From a virus, in IMG/VR virus record IMGVR_UViG_3300030419_005151, positions 1 through 20,448 of that record: a DNA stretch of 20,448 bases; one strand, 5' to 3'. Under the pieces are notes generated by a model, which saw only the letters and a program-made list of their open reading frames with translations, was not told the origin of the DNA and ran no database searches. This document shows positions 1 through 8,131 of the stretch, in pieces. Each line of letters starts with the position of its first letter. Position 1 is the first letter of the stretch. Position numbers and translations under genes: made by a program.

Positions 1-2
1 CT

Positions 3-1682
3 GATTGTGGTACTTTAAGTCAATGTCGTTGTGATGGATGTTGTAGTCCCAGAGGTGCATGTTGTTATGAAGGGGGAACGCAACCGCAATGGGGATGCGA
101 AGATGATGTTCTTCGTACTGATTGTAGGGAAGACCTTGGAGCAATTTTTTATGAAGGTCTTTGGTGCAGTGAACTTCCAGAAGATTCTCCTTGTTGGGAA
201 GAAGAAGAAGATTGTGGTGGTGATTGGGGTGCAGTGTGCCAAGAAGATATTCAGTGTGCTGACCATTTATGTTGTAGAGATATTGGTGCAAATAGTTCCA
301 TGGCAGTTCCGGGCCGTGATGGTTATTGGGGTAGTGTACCACCACAAGATGCTTTCCGATGTTGGGATTGTGATGGCATAGACATGCGTGACAGTGAGGG
401 CAATTATAATAATTGTGACGGATGTGAACCTGGAATTACCTGTCAAGGCAATTGTCCTCACGGATATGCTTGCTACTGGGATGGTATAACAAACCAGCAC
501 TCGTGCATTCCGTGGGCTATGTTTTGCATTCTTTGTGACCACAATGACCCCATTGGGACTTGCTCAGGGTGTAGTTCACCGAGTTGGCCTGATTATTATG
601 ACTGTGGACCTTCAACGAATCTTCCCTGTTCATATCAGACCTGGCCTGGTTTTCACCTTGAAGACACAACGCCTGGTGCTTGCTGTCAGCACGAATATGC
701 AGGGGAGGGAGAATTTATATACATTGGTTGTGAGATAACTAGTTGGAGGAATTGTCTTCTGGCCGAAGGCCGGGGAAAATGGTGGGGACCGAACACCACT
801 TGTGGGGAATTTGAAGACTGTTGTGATGGTGAACCAGAACCAGAACCAGATGAATGTGTAGTAAATGCCGATTGTGGTGAAGGATTATGTTGCTCTGACA
901 GTGGAGAGTGTGTAACTTGTGATGAATGTGATTGTGAGTGTTTCGATTCAATTTCCGAATGGGAATGTTGTGAACAAACAGAAGGCAATGGAATATGGAA
1001 TGCCGGGCAAACTTGCGAGGATATCGAGTGTGAGTGTCCAGAAGAACCTGAATGTGGTCCAGATTCTCCTTGTCCATTGCCTTGCTATAACTGTGAGGAT
1101 GGTATTTGTGTTCCAGAATGTGATGAAAATTCTGATTGTTCACCAAACAGTTGTTGTGTTTTTAATTGCTGTACAGAGTGTGAACCAGAATGTACTGACG
1201 ACTTACAGTGTTCTGGAGAACAATGTTGCGTGAACAACTCTTGCACATATAACTGCTCACAAACACCTTGCGTTTTTGATTCCGAATGTCCTGGAGAACA
1301 AGAATGTGAAGATGGTGTATGTATCGACCCTGAGCCAGATGAAGAGTGCGAAGAAAATGATGACTGTCCATATGCAAAGTGCTGTGAGGAAGGTGAATGT
1401 ATTTTTTGTGACCCAGAACCACCAGATGAAGGAGATTGTGAAGTAAATGCCGATTGTGGTGAAGGGTTATGTTGCTGGGATTTTGAAGGGTTTAAGACAT
1501 GTTTTGCGTGTGAAGAAGAAGAAGAATGTGAATGTTTAGGAGGCGGTGCAGGAGATTGTCAGTGGCAATTAGGAGGTTCGATTCCATGCGGACCAGATGA
1601 TATACCTGATGAAGATGGTTTGTGTTATGGTGTGTATTGTTGTTGTGATGACCCAGCCTGCCAGCAAATGGCATGTTATTAA
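3..1682 (+). CDS. Cysteine-rich fibre/virion protein, 5'-partial
   Basis: The frame is open from base 3, so the N-terminus lies left of the window; 559 codons plus TAA are visible. From Met 234 to the stop I count 83 cysteines in 482 residues. Two six-Cys GACC-type units start near 54 and 681. A different repeat, C-x5-C-x4-C-C-x(3-8)-C, occurs once at 237 and then in tandem at 855-1511, joined by acidic linkers rich in Glu-Pro and poly-Glu. There is no transmembrane segment in the visible part. The GACC units are shared with the three collagen-like fibre genes at the other end of the window, so a fibre or tail-decoration role is the best inference. The x5/x4 unit loosely resembles whey-acidic-protein or Dickkopf-type Cys modules of secreted proteins, but I cannot assign a family. 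Whether it has a collagen-like N-terminus like the other fibres cannot be seen. Reality of the gene: high; function: inferred. Confidence 0.85.
   Translation, partial: DCGTLSQCRCDGCCSPRGACCYEGGTQPQWGCEDDVLRTDCREDLGAIFYEGLWCSELPEDSPCWEEEEDCGGDWGAVCQEDIQCADHLCCRDIGANSSMAVPGRDGYWGSVPPQDAFRCWDCDGIDMRDSEGNYNNCDGCEPGITCQGNCPHGYACYWDGITNQHSCIPWAMFCILCDHNDPIGTCSGCSSPSWPDYYDCGPSTNLPCSYQTWPGFHLEDTTPGACCQHEYAGEGEFIYIGCEITSWRNCLLAEGRGKWWGPNTTCGEFEDCCDGEPEPEPDECVVNADCGEGLCCSDSGECVTCDECDCECFDSISEWECCEQTEGNGIWNAGQTCEDIECECPEEPECGPDSPCPLPCYNCEDGICVPECDENSDCSPNSCCVFNCCTECEPECTDDLQCSGEQCCVNNSCTYNCSQTPCVFDSECPGEQECEDGVCIDPEPDEECEENDDCPYAKCCEEGECIFCDPEPPDEGDCEVNADCGEGLCCWDFEGFKTCFACEEEEECECLGGGAGDCQWQLGGSIPCGPDDIPDEDGLCYGVYCCCDDPACQQMACY
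860..894 (+). repeat. 35-nt near-identical direct repeat, copy 1
   Basis: It matches 1442-1476 at 34 of 35 bases by hand alignment (the mismatch is A884 against G1466). It encodes VNADCGEGLCC in both places and lies in frame, so it reflects a recent duplication or conversion of one Cys module. Confidence 0.85.
1442..1476 (+). repeat. 35-nt near-identical direct repeat, copy 2
   Basis: Partner of 860-894, with one mismatch. Flanking sequence diverges immediately on the right (CTC against GGG), so the conserved block is limited to the module core. Confidence 0.85.
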
Positions 1683-1686
1683 TTAA

Positions 1687-1694
1687 TATAAATA
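1687..1694 (+). promoter_or_regulatory. Candidate T4-type late promoter (TATAAATA)
   Basis: An exact TATAAATA lies in the 28-nt gap before the gene at 1711. This is the consensus of late promoters read by the gp55/gp33-directed polymerase of T4-like phages. Transcription would start near 1700, giving a very short leader with the AGAGG ribosome site (1701-1705) at its 5' end. The motif is short and the region A/T-rich, so a chance match is possible. Confidence 0.5.
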
Positions 1695-1710
1695 ATATAA
1701 AGAGGTATAT

Positions 1711-2493
1711 ATGAAGAAAGTACAATTAATATCAAAATTAACTGAGTTTGCAAACACTGCATATGTTCATAGTAGAAAAATAACTCACGCACATGGTGGT
1801 GTGTGGGATGAGTATCCGTGTGCAAACCCAGATGGTCCAGTAGACAATTGTGATTGTCCAGAGGATGATGATTTGTGTAATTGTCCTTGTCAAGAATTAA
1901 AACCAAATTCAGAGGAACAATTAGAAATAATAAACAAAGAACTTCATGGTGAAGATGAAGAAGGAAATGCAATTATGCGGTCTGTTTCTCCAGACGACAT
2001 GAAAGAACCCACTCAAAAAGAAGTCATAGAAGCAGAAGAATCAATTAAAGAGTGTGAGTTAATTAAAAGTGTTCTTGGAGAAGAATATTTGGGGTGTTTA
2101 TGGAAGGACATAAAACATCCAAGTAGTTGCAACTGTCCCTGTGTTGGTGAGAAGTTTGGCGAATATCTAGGACTGACAAGAACCTATGCAACATATTGGG
2201 ATACAGAACCCAACCAACCATTAATAAGAAATGCACAGATGACCCTTCTTACTTCACAGAGAATAATCTTACAAATAATGCCGGATTATACTTTGAGGCC
2301 GGGTATGTGTATTTACATAAAAGACCCAGAAGCAGTATCTAGAAAAGAAAAAAAGTTTGGTGGGAGATGGTTAGTCCAATCAATATTGCATCAAATTGGA
2401 GGGTGGCCAGTGGCAGCGGCAATGATTGTTACTGCTGTAAGGGATACTCAAGTACAAGACCCGAACAAACAAGGTGAATCTCCTATAGATTAA
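1711..2493 (+). CDS. Tail/baseplate hub-like protein with CNCPC motifs
   Basis: 260 residues; AGAGG at 1701-1705 fits the ATG at 1711. The C-terminal third has LRPGMCIYIKDPE (from residue 195), then GGRWLVQSILHQIGG (217-231). This resembles the pattern in hub or late-control-D-like tail proteins, where a G-[KR]-[YW]-L-V-x2-I-x-H strand closes a beta-barrel domain. The N-terminal half is helical and acidic and holds two CNCPC motifs (residues 56-60 and 140-144) plus Cys 37, 47 and 49, possibly a metal site or disulfide pairs. It lies just upstream of the gp25-gp6 baseplate pair, which fits a tail-tip role. I cannot name the T4 counterpart; the hub reading rests on one motif and on context. Confidence 0.6.
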   Translation: MKKVQLISKLTEFANTAYVHSRKITHAHGGVWDEYPCANPDGPVDNCDCPEDDDLCNCPCQELKPNSEEQLEIINKELHGEDEEGNAIMRSVSPDDMKEPTQKEVIEAEESIKECELIKSVLGEEYLGCLWKDIKHPSSCNCPCVGEKFGEYLGLTRTYATYWDTEPNQPLIRNAQMTLLTSQRIILQIMPDYTLRPGMCIYIKDPEAVSRKEKKFGGRWLVQSILHQIGGWPVAAAMIVTAVRDTQVQDPNKQGESPID

Positions 2494-2545
2494 CTTTATA
2501 ATAATATCACAATAAATGCATCACTAGTATACATACAATATCAGA

Positions 2546-2557
2546 ATAGCATAAACT
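2546..2557 (+). promoter_or_regulatory. Shared 12-nt leader motif, copy 1
   Basis: ATAGCATAAACT lies 17 nt upstream of the gp25 start codon. The identical 12-mer recurs at 18830-18841, 18 nt upstream of another start codon. It could be a variant late-promoter element or a leader element. A ribosome site (GGAG, 2562-2565) follows it. The 81-nt gap 2494-2574 shows no hairpin terminator. Confidence 0.4.
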
Positions 2558-2574
2558 CATACGGAGAACAATAA

Positions 2575-3039
2575 ATGGCCATTGTAAGTGCAAACACAGA
2601 CATTGACATAGATTTAAAGAAAAATAAATTCACTAATGATGTAGCAATCATGAGGGATGTTAATTCTATACGACAATCGATAATGAATATAATACTTACA
2701 ATTCCTGGAGAAAAACCGTTCAATAGAGGTTTTGGAACAAGAATTGAAGATTCTTTGTTTGATAATTTTGACTATGCAGACAGCATAAACACTCAAATGG
2801 AAATAAGAAAAACTATAGAAAGATTTGAACCGAGAGTTCAAATTGATGAAGTATATATCTCTGATGTTCCTTTTTATGAAGGCCCTGACAGTTTGGCCAA
2901 ACGAGAATCTAATGCAAGGGCAATAGTATCGGATAATAATCAATTGTTTATTATGATTTCATATTTTTTGATAAAGGGAGCATCTAATGGCAGGACAGTT
3001 CAAGACGCAATCGCAATCGGTGTAAAAAAGGTAAGATAA
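2575..3039 (+). CDS. gp25: Baseplate wedge protein, gp25/GPW family
   Basis: 154 residues, slightly longer than T4 gp25 (132). The core IPGEKPFNRGFGTRIEDSLF (residues 43-62) and the later FEPRVQIDEV are hallmarks of the GPW/gp25 family, including the conserved Glu-Pro-Arg. In T4 the protein joins the gp6-gp7-gp53 wedge and helps trigger sheath assembly; its fold is lysozyme-like by family name but it has no known enzymatic role. The ATG at 2575 has GGAG at 2562-2565, 9 nt upstream. The stop is 1 nt before the gp6 start, so the two are probably translationally coupled. It has no cysteines, unlike most neighbours. Confidence 0.93.
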   Translation: MAIVSANTDIDIDLKKNKFTNDVAIMRDVNSIRQSIMNIILTIPGEKPFNRGFGTRIEDSLFDNFDYADSINTQMEIRKTIERFEPRVQIDEVYISDVPFYEGPDSLAKRESNARAIVSDNNQLFIMISYFLIKGASNGRTVQDAIAIGVKKVR

Positions 3040-3040
3040 T

Positions 3041-4816
3041 ATGGCACAACCAAATGTAAATCTAGGAAGTTTAGAATTTTACTCCGTTAAACAGAGTATT
3101 ATAGATTTCCTCAAAACTCAAGACACTTTAAAGGATTTTGATTATTCTGGTTCAGCAGTTAATGTACTTCTTGATGTTCTAGCATATAACACAATGTATT
3201 ATGGCCACTATTCAAACATGGTGGCAAGTGAGATGTTCCTTGATTCGGCACAAAGACTATCATCGTTAATATCTCTCGTTAAACCACTGGGATATGTAAT
3301 ACCCGGCAAGATATCTGCTAAAGCAAAAGTAAAGGTTCGTCACGGCGGTCGAGTAGGAACAGCACTCAATAGATACACTAGATTCTCTGGAAGAAACGAA
3401 TCAGGAACTGCATACTCCTTTTATACAATTAATGACTATGCATTGAATCTTGACGGAGAGGCAATCGTAGAAATTTATCAGGGTAAAAGTTTAGCCCAAG
3501 AAATTCCACTATTAGTTGATAGAAGCACACAGAAAGGATTTTTGCACGGATTAGACATTGATATCTCTACCATTACAATAGAAGTAAAACAATTCGGACA
3601 AGATACATGGGATGTATGGAGTAGAGCAGATAATATACAATCTGGATTAGATGCTTCAAGTAATGTATATTGGTTGGAAAGAAGTGAATTAGGATTCTTT
3701 GTTGTGTTTGGTGGAAATGTTGGAATTAATACTACTGTGCAAGTAGGAAAGCAAATAGGGCCAAATGATTTAGTACGAGTATCATATTTAAAAACCAATG
3801 GTAATGCAGGAAATGGAGTCGGAAGTTTTACAATTCAAGGAGTTACAGTTCAAGGAGAAACTGATACTCTTAGTATGTCCTCTGGTGGTGCAGATGAACC
3901 AAATCTAGAATCTATTAGATTCTTTGCACCAAAGTGGTTTGCCGCACAGGATAGAGCAGTAACGGTAGAGGATTGTAGAGCGTTGTTGGCAAGGCATGGA
4001 TATGGAGATAATGCCGATGACCCATTATCCGTATTTAATGTATGGGGTGGTGAAGAAATGGACCCTCCGATGTATGGCAGAGTTTTTGTTTCTGTTAATG
4101 AAGATAATGCAGTAGATTTGGCAGTTCTAGCAGAAACTACAGTCACACTATTAAAAGAAAAAACCTGTGTTACTATTTTACCAGAATTTGTAAATCCTCA
4201 ACAAATTGAAGTTGTTATTGCGGGTTCACTTGCTTGGGACCCTATGCAAACTACTCAATCAAGAGAAACAATAATGAATGGGATATTACAAAAGATGGAT
4301 GAAAAATATCCTCTAAAATTTAACAACAAATTTTCTGCATCTGAAATTTCGGGTGTTATTAATTCTGTTGGCGATTCTGCTGTTTATACAGACCAAAGTG
4401 ATTTTTCGTTTACTATAGTAGGACGAATATTAGGACCACAATTTGGTGCAGTAAAAATTAATCTTGGAAACGAATTACAACAAAGCAGTCTTAATTCTTC
4501 CGAGTTTGTTGCAGGAACAAAAATTACTTCTGATTATGATATTCCTTCTGGCCAAAAAGTTAGAATTAGAACTTATGGTGGTGCGGATAGACAAGGAAAA
4601 CAAAAAATAGAAGCATATTATCAAAACGAAAGTAATACAATAAGTCGTGTTCCAAATGTCGGTGTGTTTATTCCGAGCAAGGGGACTGTAGAAATCTTTG
4701 ATGGTGTCGCTTCTGAGCCTTTTGATGTTATGGTAGTTCCATCAAATAATATAGTTGTAGCAGATAAACATATCATCTCAAAACCAACTTTAGATTTTGA
4801 ATTTGTAAGAGTATAA
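3041..4816 (+). CDS. gp6: Baseplate wedge protein gp6
   Basis: 591 residues (T4 gp6 is 660). The N-terminus has the family signature: an FLKTQDTLKDFDYSGSAVNV segment, then LLDVLAYNTMYYGHYSNM, EMFLDSAQRLSSL and KPLGYVIPG (roughly residues 22-90). The C-terminal half has LKFNNKFSASEISGVINSVG (about 425-444), typical of gp6/gpJ-type wedge proteins. In T4, gp6 dimers form the inner ring that holds the six wedges together around the hub. An AAAGG site (3027-3031) inside the end of gp25 serves the ATG at 3041. Only two Cys are visible. The assignment is secure by motif and by the adjacent gp25. Confidence 0.92.
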   Translation: MAQPNVNLGSLEFYSVKQSIIDFLKTQDTLKDFDYSGSAVNVLLDVLAYNTMYYGHYSNMVASEMFLDSAQRLSSLISLVKPLGYVIPGKISAKAKVKVRHGGRVGTALNRYTRFSGRNESGTAYSFYTINDYALNLDGEAIVEIYQGKSLAQEIPLLVDRSTQKGFLHGLDIDISTITIEVKQFGQDTWDVWSRADNIQSGLDASSNVYWLERSELGFFVVFGGNVGINTTVQVGKQIGPNDLVRVSYLKTNGNAGNGVGSFTIQGVTVQGETDTLSMSSGGADEPNLESIRFFAPKWFAAQDRAVTVEDCRALLARHGYGDNADDPLSVFNVWGGEEMDPPMYGRVFVSVNEDNAVDLAVLAETTVTLLKEKTCVTILPEFVNPQQIEVVIAGSLAWDPMQTTQSRETIMNGILQKMDEKYPLKFNNKFSASEISGVINSVGDSAVYTDQSDFSFTIVGRILGPQFGAVKINLGNELQQSSLNSSEFVAGTKITSDYDIPSGQKVRIRTYGGADRQGKQKIEAYYQNESNTISRVPNVGVFIPSKGTVEIFDGVASEPFDVMVVPSNNIVVADKHIISKPTLDFEFVRV

Positions 4817-4837
4817 TTTCTTAGGAACTTAATATAG

Positions 4838-6205
4838 ATGTTTATTAACAGTATTCCATTCAATCAGCCAGACCATAATGAATTTTATAGAATGATTCTG
4901 ATTGGTCAAAAAATTGACACATTGGAAGACCAGGCATCAAACCAGTATATTGATATTCGTCATCTATTCCCAAGATATATCTTAAAGAGAAGTGAATCGT
5001 CTAGTCCAACAAATTACTTGGTAAAATTTACTCAAGCATATTATGATTGGTTGTATAACTTTGGTGGTTATAGATTATTTTCTTTACCTCTGCATTCTAT
5101 AGCAATAAGTGAACTATTAGATATCGACCATACACCCGATGACTTTTTAAAGCATTTTATATACACATATGCTTCAGGATTTCCGGCTTGGTATATGGAT
5201 GAAGGTACTACTGCTGGCGCTCCTCCTCCTTTACCACCAGATATTACACAATACCCACCAGAAGAACCAAGAGTTCCAGGAGTAGATACGGCAGGTGGAA
5301 TTAGGACATTTATAAAAAACATTCGTCAAGCATTCTATCAAAGAAAAAGTACAGAAGATGCTTATCGATATTTCTTTCAATCTTTATATGGTGCGGAACA
5401 AGATACCGATTTCTATTATCCAAAGACAGATATCTTTCGTCTAAATGGTGGTAGATTTGAAGGTAAGCATGTTTACGGTTATATTACAGGATTTCCAGGA
5501 ACTGAAGATGAAGATACGGGTGCATTACCAAGTAGTACTCTAAACGGAAGATGGAAATTCCAAGATAGTTATTGGTTTCAGGAATATTCATATGTTATTA
5601 AAGGTCATATACCACATATTGACCCAGAAACAGGATTGCCAATATACTTTGATGCTTTGTATGAGATGCTACATCCCGCAGGGATGAAGGGCTTCTGGGA
5701 AAAAACTGAAGAGGACTATGTTCCACCTGATGATTTTGACGGTGGTTTTAATTTCTGTGAATCACCAAAATTAGAAAACTATTTTTCATATAGGATGGAT
5801 GATACAGCAAGTCCAGGAAAATGTATGGGTTGTTCTGGAAGTGGATTCACATATGATGGACCTACTGCAATGTTTAAAGGGTGGGAAGGTGCAAGTCTTG
5901 AGGGATTGACTGGATGGACATCTGGCAGTGCATGGAATACCATCGGTGCAGGTGGCATTTGCATAGAAGGTACGAAGGGTTCTACTTTTGATGCTTGGGG
6001 CGGAATTACATTGTCGGCAGAAGGAAAAGGAAACACTTATGGCGCACCCACTCACTATTATCCTGATTGGGCATTAGGAATATCTGGTGATGAAAATAAT
6101 AGAAGCCCCTTTAAGAAGATATATATAGGAGAGTTCATTGAGTTATGTCCATTAGAATATAGTCCAAATCTAGGTTTGACTGGATGTACTGCGAACTCAT
6201 GTTAA
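4838..6205 (+). CDS. Virion structural (baseplate-associated) protein
   Basis: 455 residues; AGGA (4823-4826) precedes the ATG. Three blocks match a structural protein I know from marine T4-like phages, where it also follows gp6: residues 155-207 (FIKNIRQAFYQRKSTEDAYR, then FYYPKTDIFRLNGGRF), residues 235-259 (LNGRWKFQDSYWFQEYSYVI) and residues 274-288 (LYEMLHPAGMKGFWE). It is probably a wedge or wedge-linked component, perhaps functionally near T4 gp7; that equivalence is inference. A proline-rich stretch (APPPLPPD, about residues 128-135) interrupts the N-terminal half. The last 130 residues are Gly/Trp-rich with Cys (KCMGC, GGICIEG, terminal GCTANSC) and look like an added, possibly fibre-contacting, extension. 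Confidence 0.7.
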   Translation: MFINSIPFNQPDHNEFYRMILIGQKIDTLEDQASNQYIDIRHLFPRYILKRSESSSPTNYLVKFTQAYYDWLYNFGGYRLFSLPLHSIAISELLDIDHTPDDFLKHFIYTYASGFPAWYMDEGTTAGAPPPLPPDITQYPPEEPRVPGVDTAGGIRTFIKNIRQAFYQRKSTEDAYRYFFQSLYGAEQDTDFYYPKTDIFRLNGGRFEGKHVYGYITGFPGTEDEDTGALPSSTLNGRWKFQDSYWFQEYSYVIKGHIPHIDPETGLPIYFDALYEMLHPAGMKGFWEKTEEDYVPPDDFDGGFNFCESPKLENYFSYRMDDTASPGKCMGCSGSGFTYDGPTAMFKGWEGASLEGLTGWTSGSAWNTIGAGGICIEGTKGSTFDAWGGITLSAEGKGNTYGAPTHYYPDWALGISGDENNRSPFKKIYIGEFIELCPLEYSPNLGLTGCTANSC

Positions 6206-6214
6206 GGAATTTTT

Positions 6215-8113
6215 ATGGCTAATACATTAGAAAATAAACCACCGATATTATCGCAAACTGAGCCTCTTAATAAATTACGAGAGATGCAGGGTCTATCTTT
6301 AATATTGGGAAGAGTTGAAGATTCAAGCACAGTGCAGAATACTTCTGAGTCTATTAATAACTTTAAGAACTCTATGGCATATGCTAAAACTTTGATATGG
6401 AATGATTTTAGTAGGGTTGCAACGGTACAGCCTGGCCAGAGAAAATATGTTTCATCGGATGACCGACCCACTGCATATAGACCAGATGGGACATCAGTAG
6501 TATCTCAGCAAAGTGGTAAATCATATGCCCTTGGCGGTGATGGTTATTTGCATCTAATATTAGGAAATAGTAATTTAAATTGGCGTGAAGATTTATATGA
6601 TTCAGAAAATTTTGCAAAAGGTATTCCATCATATAGAGGAGATGGAATACACACAACATCTTCAGGGTGGACTTATGTAACTGTTGGTAAAATGTTTGAT
6701 GGTGTTGATGAACATGGTGGTAGTTGGTTTCCTATTACGAACTATATTGACGCCTGGAACGACCTAAAGGGACTAAACCTTAAAGACGAAAAAGCACAAG
6801 CGACAAGAATATGTGGTTCTACTAACGAACAAACCACAGGAACTTGTTGCTTATATTACAAAGAAAATCATTATGATGCTGTTGCGGGTACAACACAGGC
6901 CGCAGGTGATTTTTTTAAATGTATAGATTCAAAATGCTATGAATGTTTAAAGATTGCAAGAAATTCAGATATGGATTATCTGTTTACTAGATTCACTGGA
7001 ACTGGTCCTACTGGTGGAACTGGTGAAAGATGCCAAGACTGCGATTTAGACAATTATCCAAGTAATTGCGGACCATGTCCATGTACTTTAGGAACTTATA
7101 ATAAATTTGATGTATTATTGACTGACCAATCTTTACCAGAAAAAGGTATAGCAAAAACAAATGCAAGAATTGGAAAAGACTGGAACGATAATTTAAATGG
7201 AACTGTTATAGTTCATTGCAATCTTGATATGGTGGACTATAGCAAAAGAGAAATTAATACTTCATATTGGGGCAAAGATAAAACATTAGAGTTTGAAGGA
7301 CCTCAAATCGATACTTCTACTAAAACAATTTATAGATTAGCAACAGAAGTAATAGACAATAAAGAGTATGTTATAGGCATAACTCTTGTAAGTACTGGTT
7401 CTTATACATCTTTACCTGAATTCCCAGAAAATAAACTAATTGAAATGGTGCCTAATTTAGATAAATCATATTTCCGTATGGTTATGCTTCCAGATTTCTC
7501 TAAATTGTCAGAAGTTAGTGAGTTGGTGGGCGGAACTAATGTTCAAATCAATACAACCATAAATGTTAAAGATATTGGGGATAAAACAAGTATCTCTAAT
7601 TTTAATGTTTATGGCTTAGCAGTTCCAAAAACAACAAAAGATGAACCATATTTTACAAAAAATAATAATCTTGAAACTACATCCAGATTAACATATAGAA
7701 ATAAAGAAGTTAATAAAACTATTGGAGATACGATATCTCAAAGTCTACAAAACGAGAAAGAAAGTAATAAAAAGAATACCCAAATTAATGTAAAAAATAA
7801 TAAAGTATTAATAGCAAATTCTAAATCAAATACTGCTACTCAGGTAGATTTGGAAGTATATGCCGGAAACGAAGTAGATTTTACAAATGATTTTGAATAT
7901 ACTGATGGTGATGGTAAGACATGGCAGGCGCCTGATGATAAATGGTCAAAACCGACTTCCGATGCTACAGGAGAAGAAATTGATGCACAAAAGACGGATG
8001 TACTTCATGTGAATGGATTCTCTTTGAATATTCCTAAATCAGAAGAAGGAATACATTCAATACCAGGACTAATAAACCATACAGTAAAAATAACTTTAAC
8101 ATTACCGCAATGA
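6215..8113 (+). CDS. Putative gp8-like baseplate wedge protein with Cys-rich insert
   Basis: 632 residues, about twice T4 gp8 (334). AAGGA (6204-6208) overlaps the previous stop codon, implying coupling. The N-terminal 160 residues follow the order seen in gp8-like proteins of T4-like phages: a LSLILGRVED strand, a helix with NSMAYAKTLIWNDFSRV, a YALGGDGYLHLILGNSN block and a GWTYVTVGKM block. The match is distant. Residues 200-290 form a Cys-rich insert (GTCC, CIDSKCYEC, CQDC, CGPCPC). As I recall it, T4 gp8 also has a short Cys-containing loop near the equivalent point. The C-terminal half is Asn/Thr/Lys-rich and beta-rich with no recognised domain. Its position between two structural genes supports a virion role; gp8 identity is tentative. 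Confidence 0.5.
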   Translation: MANTLENKPPILSQTEPLNKLREMQGLSLILGRVEDSSTVQNTSESINNFKNSMAYAKTLIWNDFSRVATVQPGQRKYVSSDDRPTAYRPDGTSVVSQQSGKSYALGGDGYLHLILGNSNLNWREDLYDSENFAKGIPSYRGDGIHTTSSGWTYVTVGKMFDGVDEHGGSWFPITNYIDAWNDLKGLNLKDEKAQATRICGSTNEQTTGTCCLYYKENHYDAVAGTTQAAGDFFKCIDSKCYECLKIARNSDMDYLFTRFTGTGPTGGTGERCQDCDLDNYPSNCGPCPCTLGTYNKFDVLLTDQSLPEKGIAKTNARIGKDWNDNLNGTVIVHCNLDMVDYSKREINTSYWGKDKTLEFEGPQIDTSTKTIYRLATEVIDNKEYVIGITLVSTGSYTSLPEFPENKLIEMVPNLDKSYFRMVMLPDFSKLSEVSELVGGTNVQINTTINVKDIGDKTSISNFNVYGLAVPKTTKDEPYFTKNNNLETTSRLTYRNKEVNKTIGDTISQSLQNEKESNKKNTQINVKNNKVLIANSKSNTATQVDLEVYAGNEVDFTNDFEYTDGDGKTWQAPDDKWSKPTSDATGEEIDAQKTDVLHVNGFSLNIPKSEEGIHSIPGLINHTVKITLTLPQ

Positions 8114-8131
8114 CGATAGGAGTTTATAACA

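Larger units (their letters stand above)
855..1511 (+). repeat. Tandem C-x5-C-x4-CC cysteine modules (protein-level repeat)
   Basis: Seven consecutive copies encode Cys, five residues, Cys, about four residues, usually Cys-Cys, then one or two further Cys. Examples are CVVNADCGEGLCC, CTDDLQCSGEQCC and CEENDDCPYAKCC. One copy has Glu in place of the first Cys of the pair (CPGEQEC), and one (CGPDSPC) is irregular after its second Cys. An isolated extra copy (CQEDIQCADHLCC) lies at 237-275. The first and last tandem copies are nearly identical in DNA. Confidence 0.8.

Noticed and set aside
1513-1528. GAA-triplet runs (also near 199 and 20237) as replication or slippage signals
   Set aside because: They simply encode poly-Glu linkers between Cys modules; they are short and in frame.
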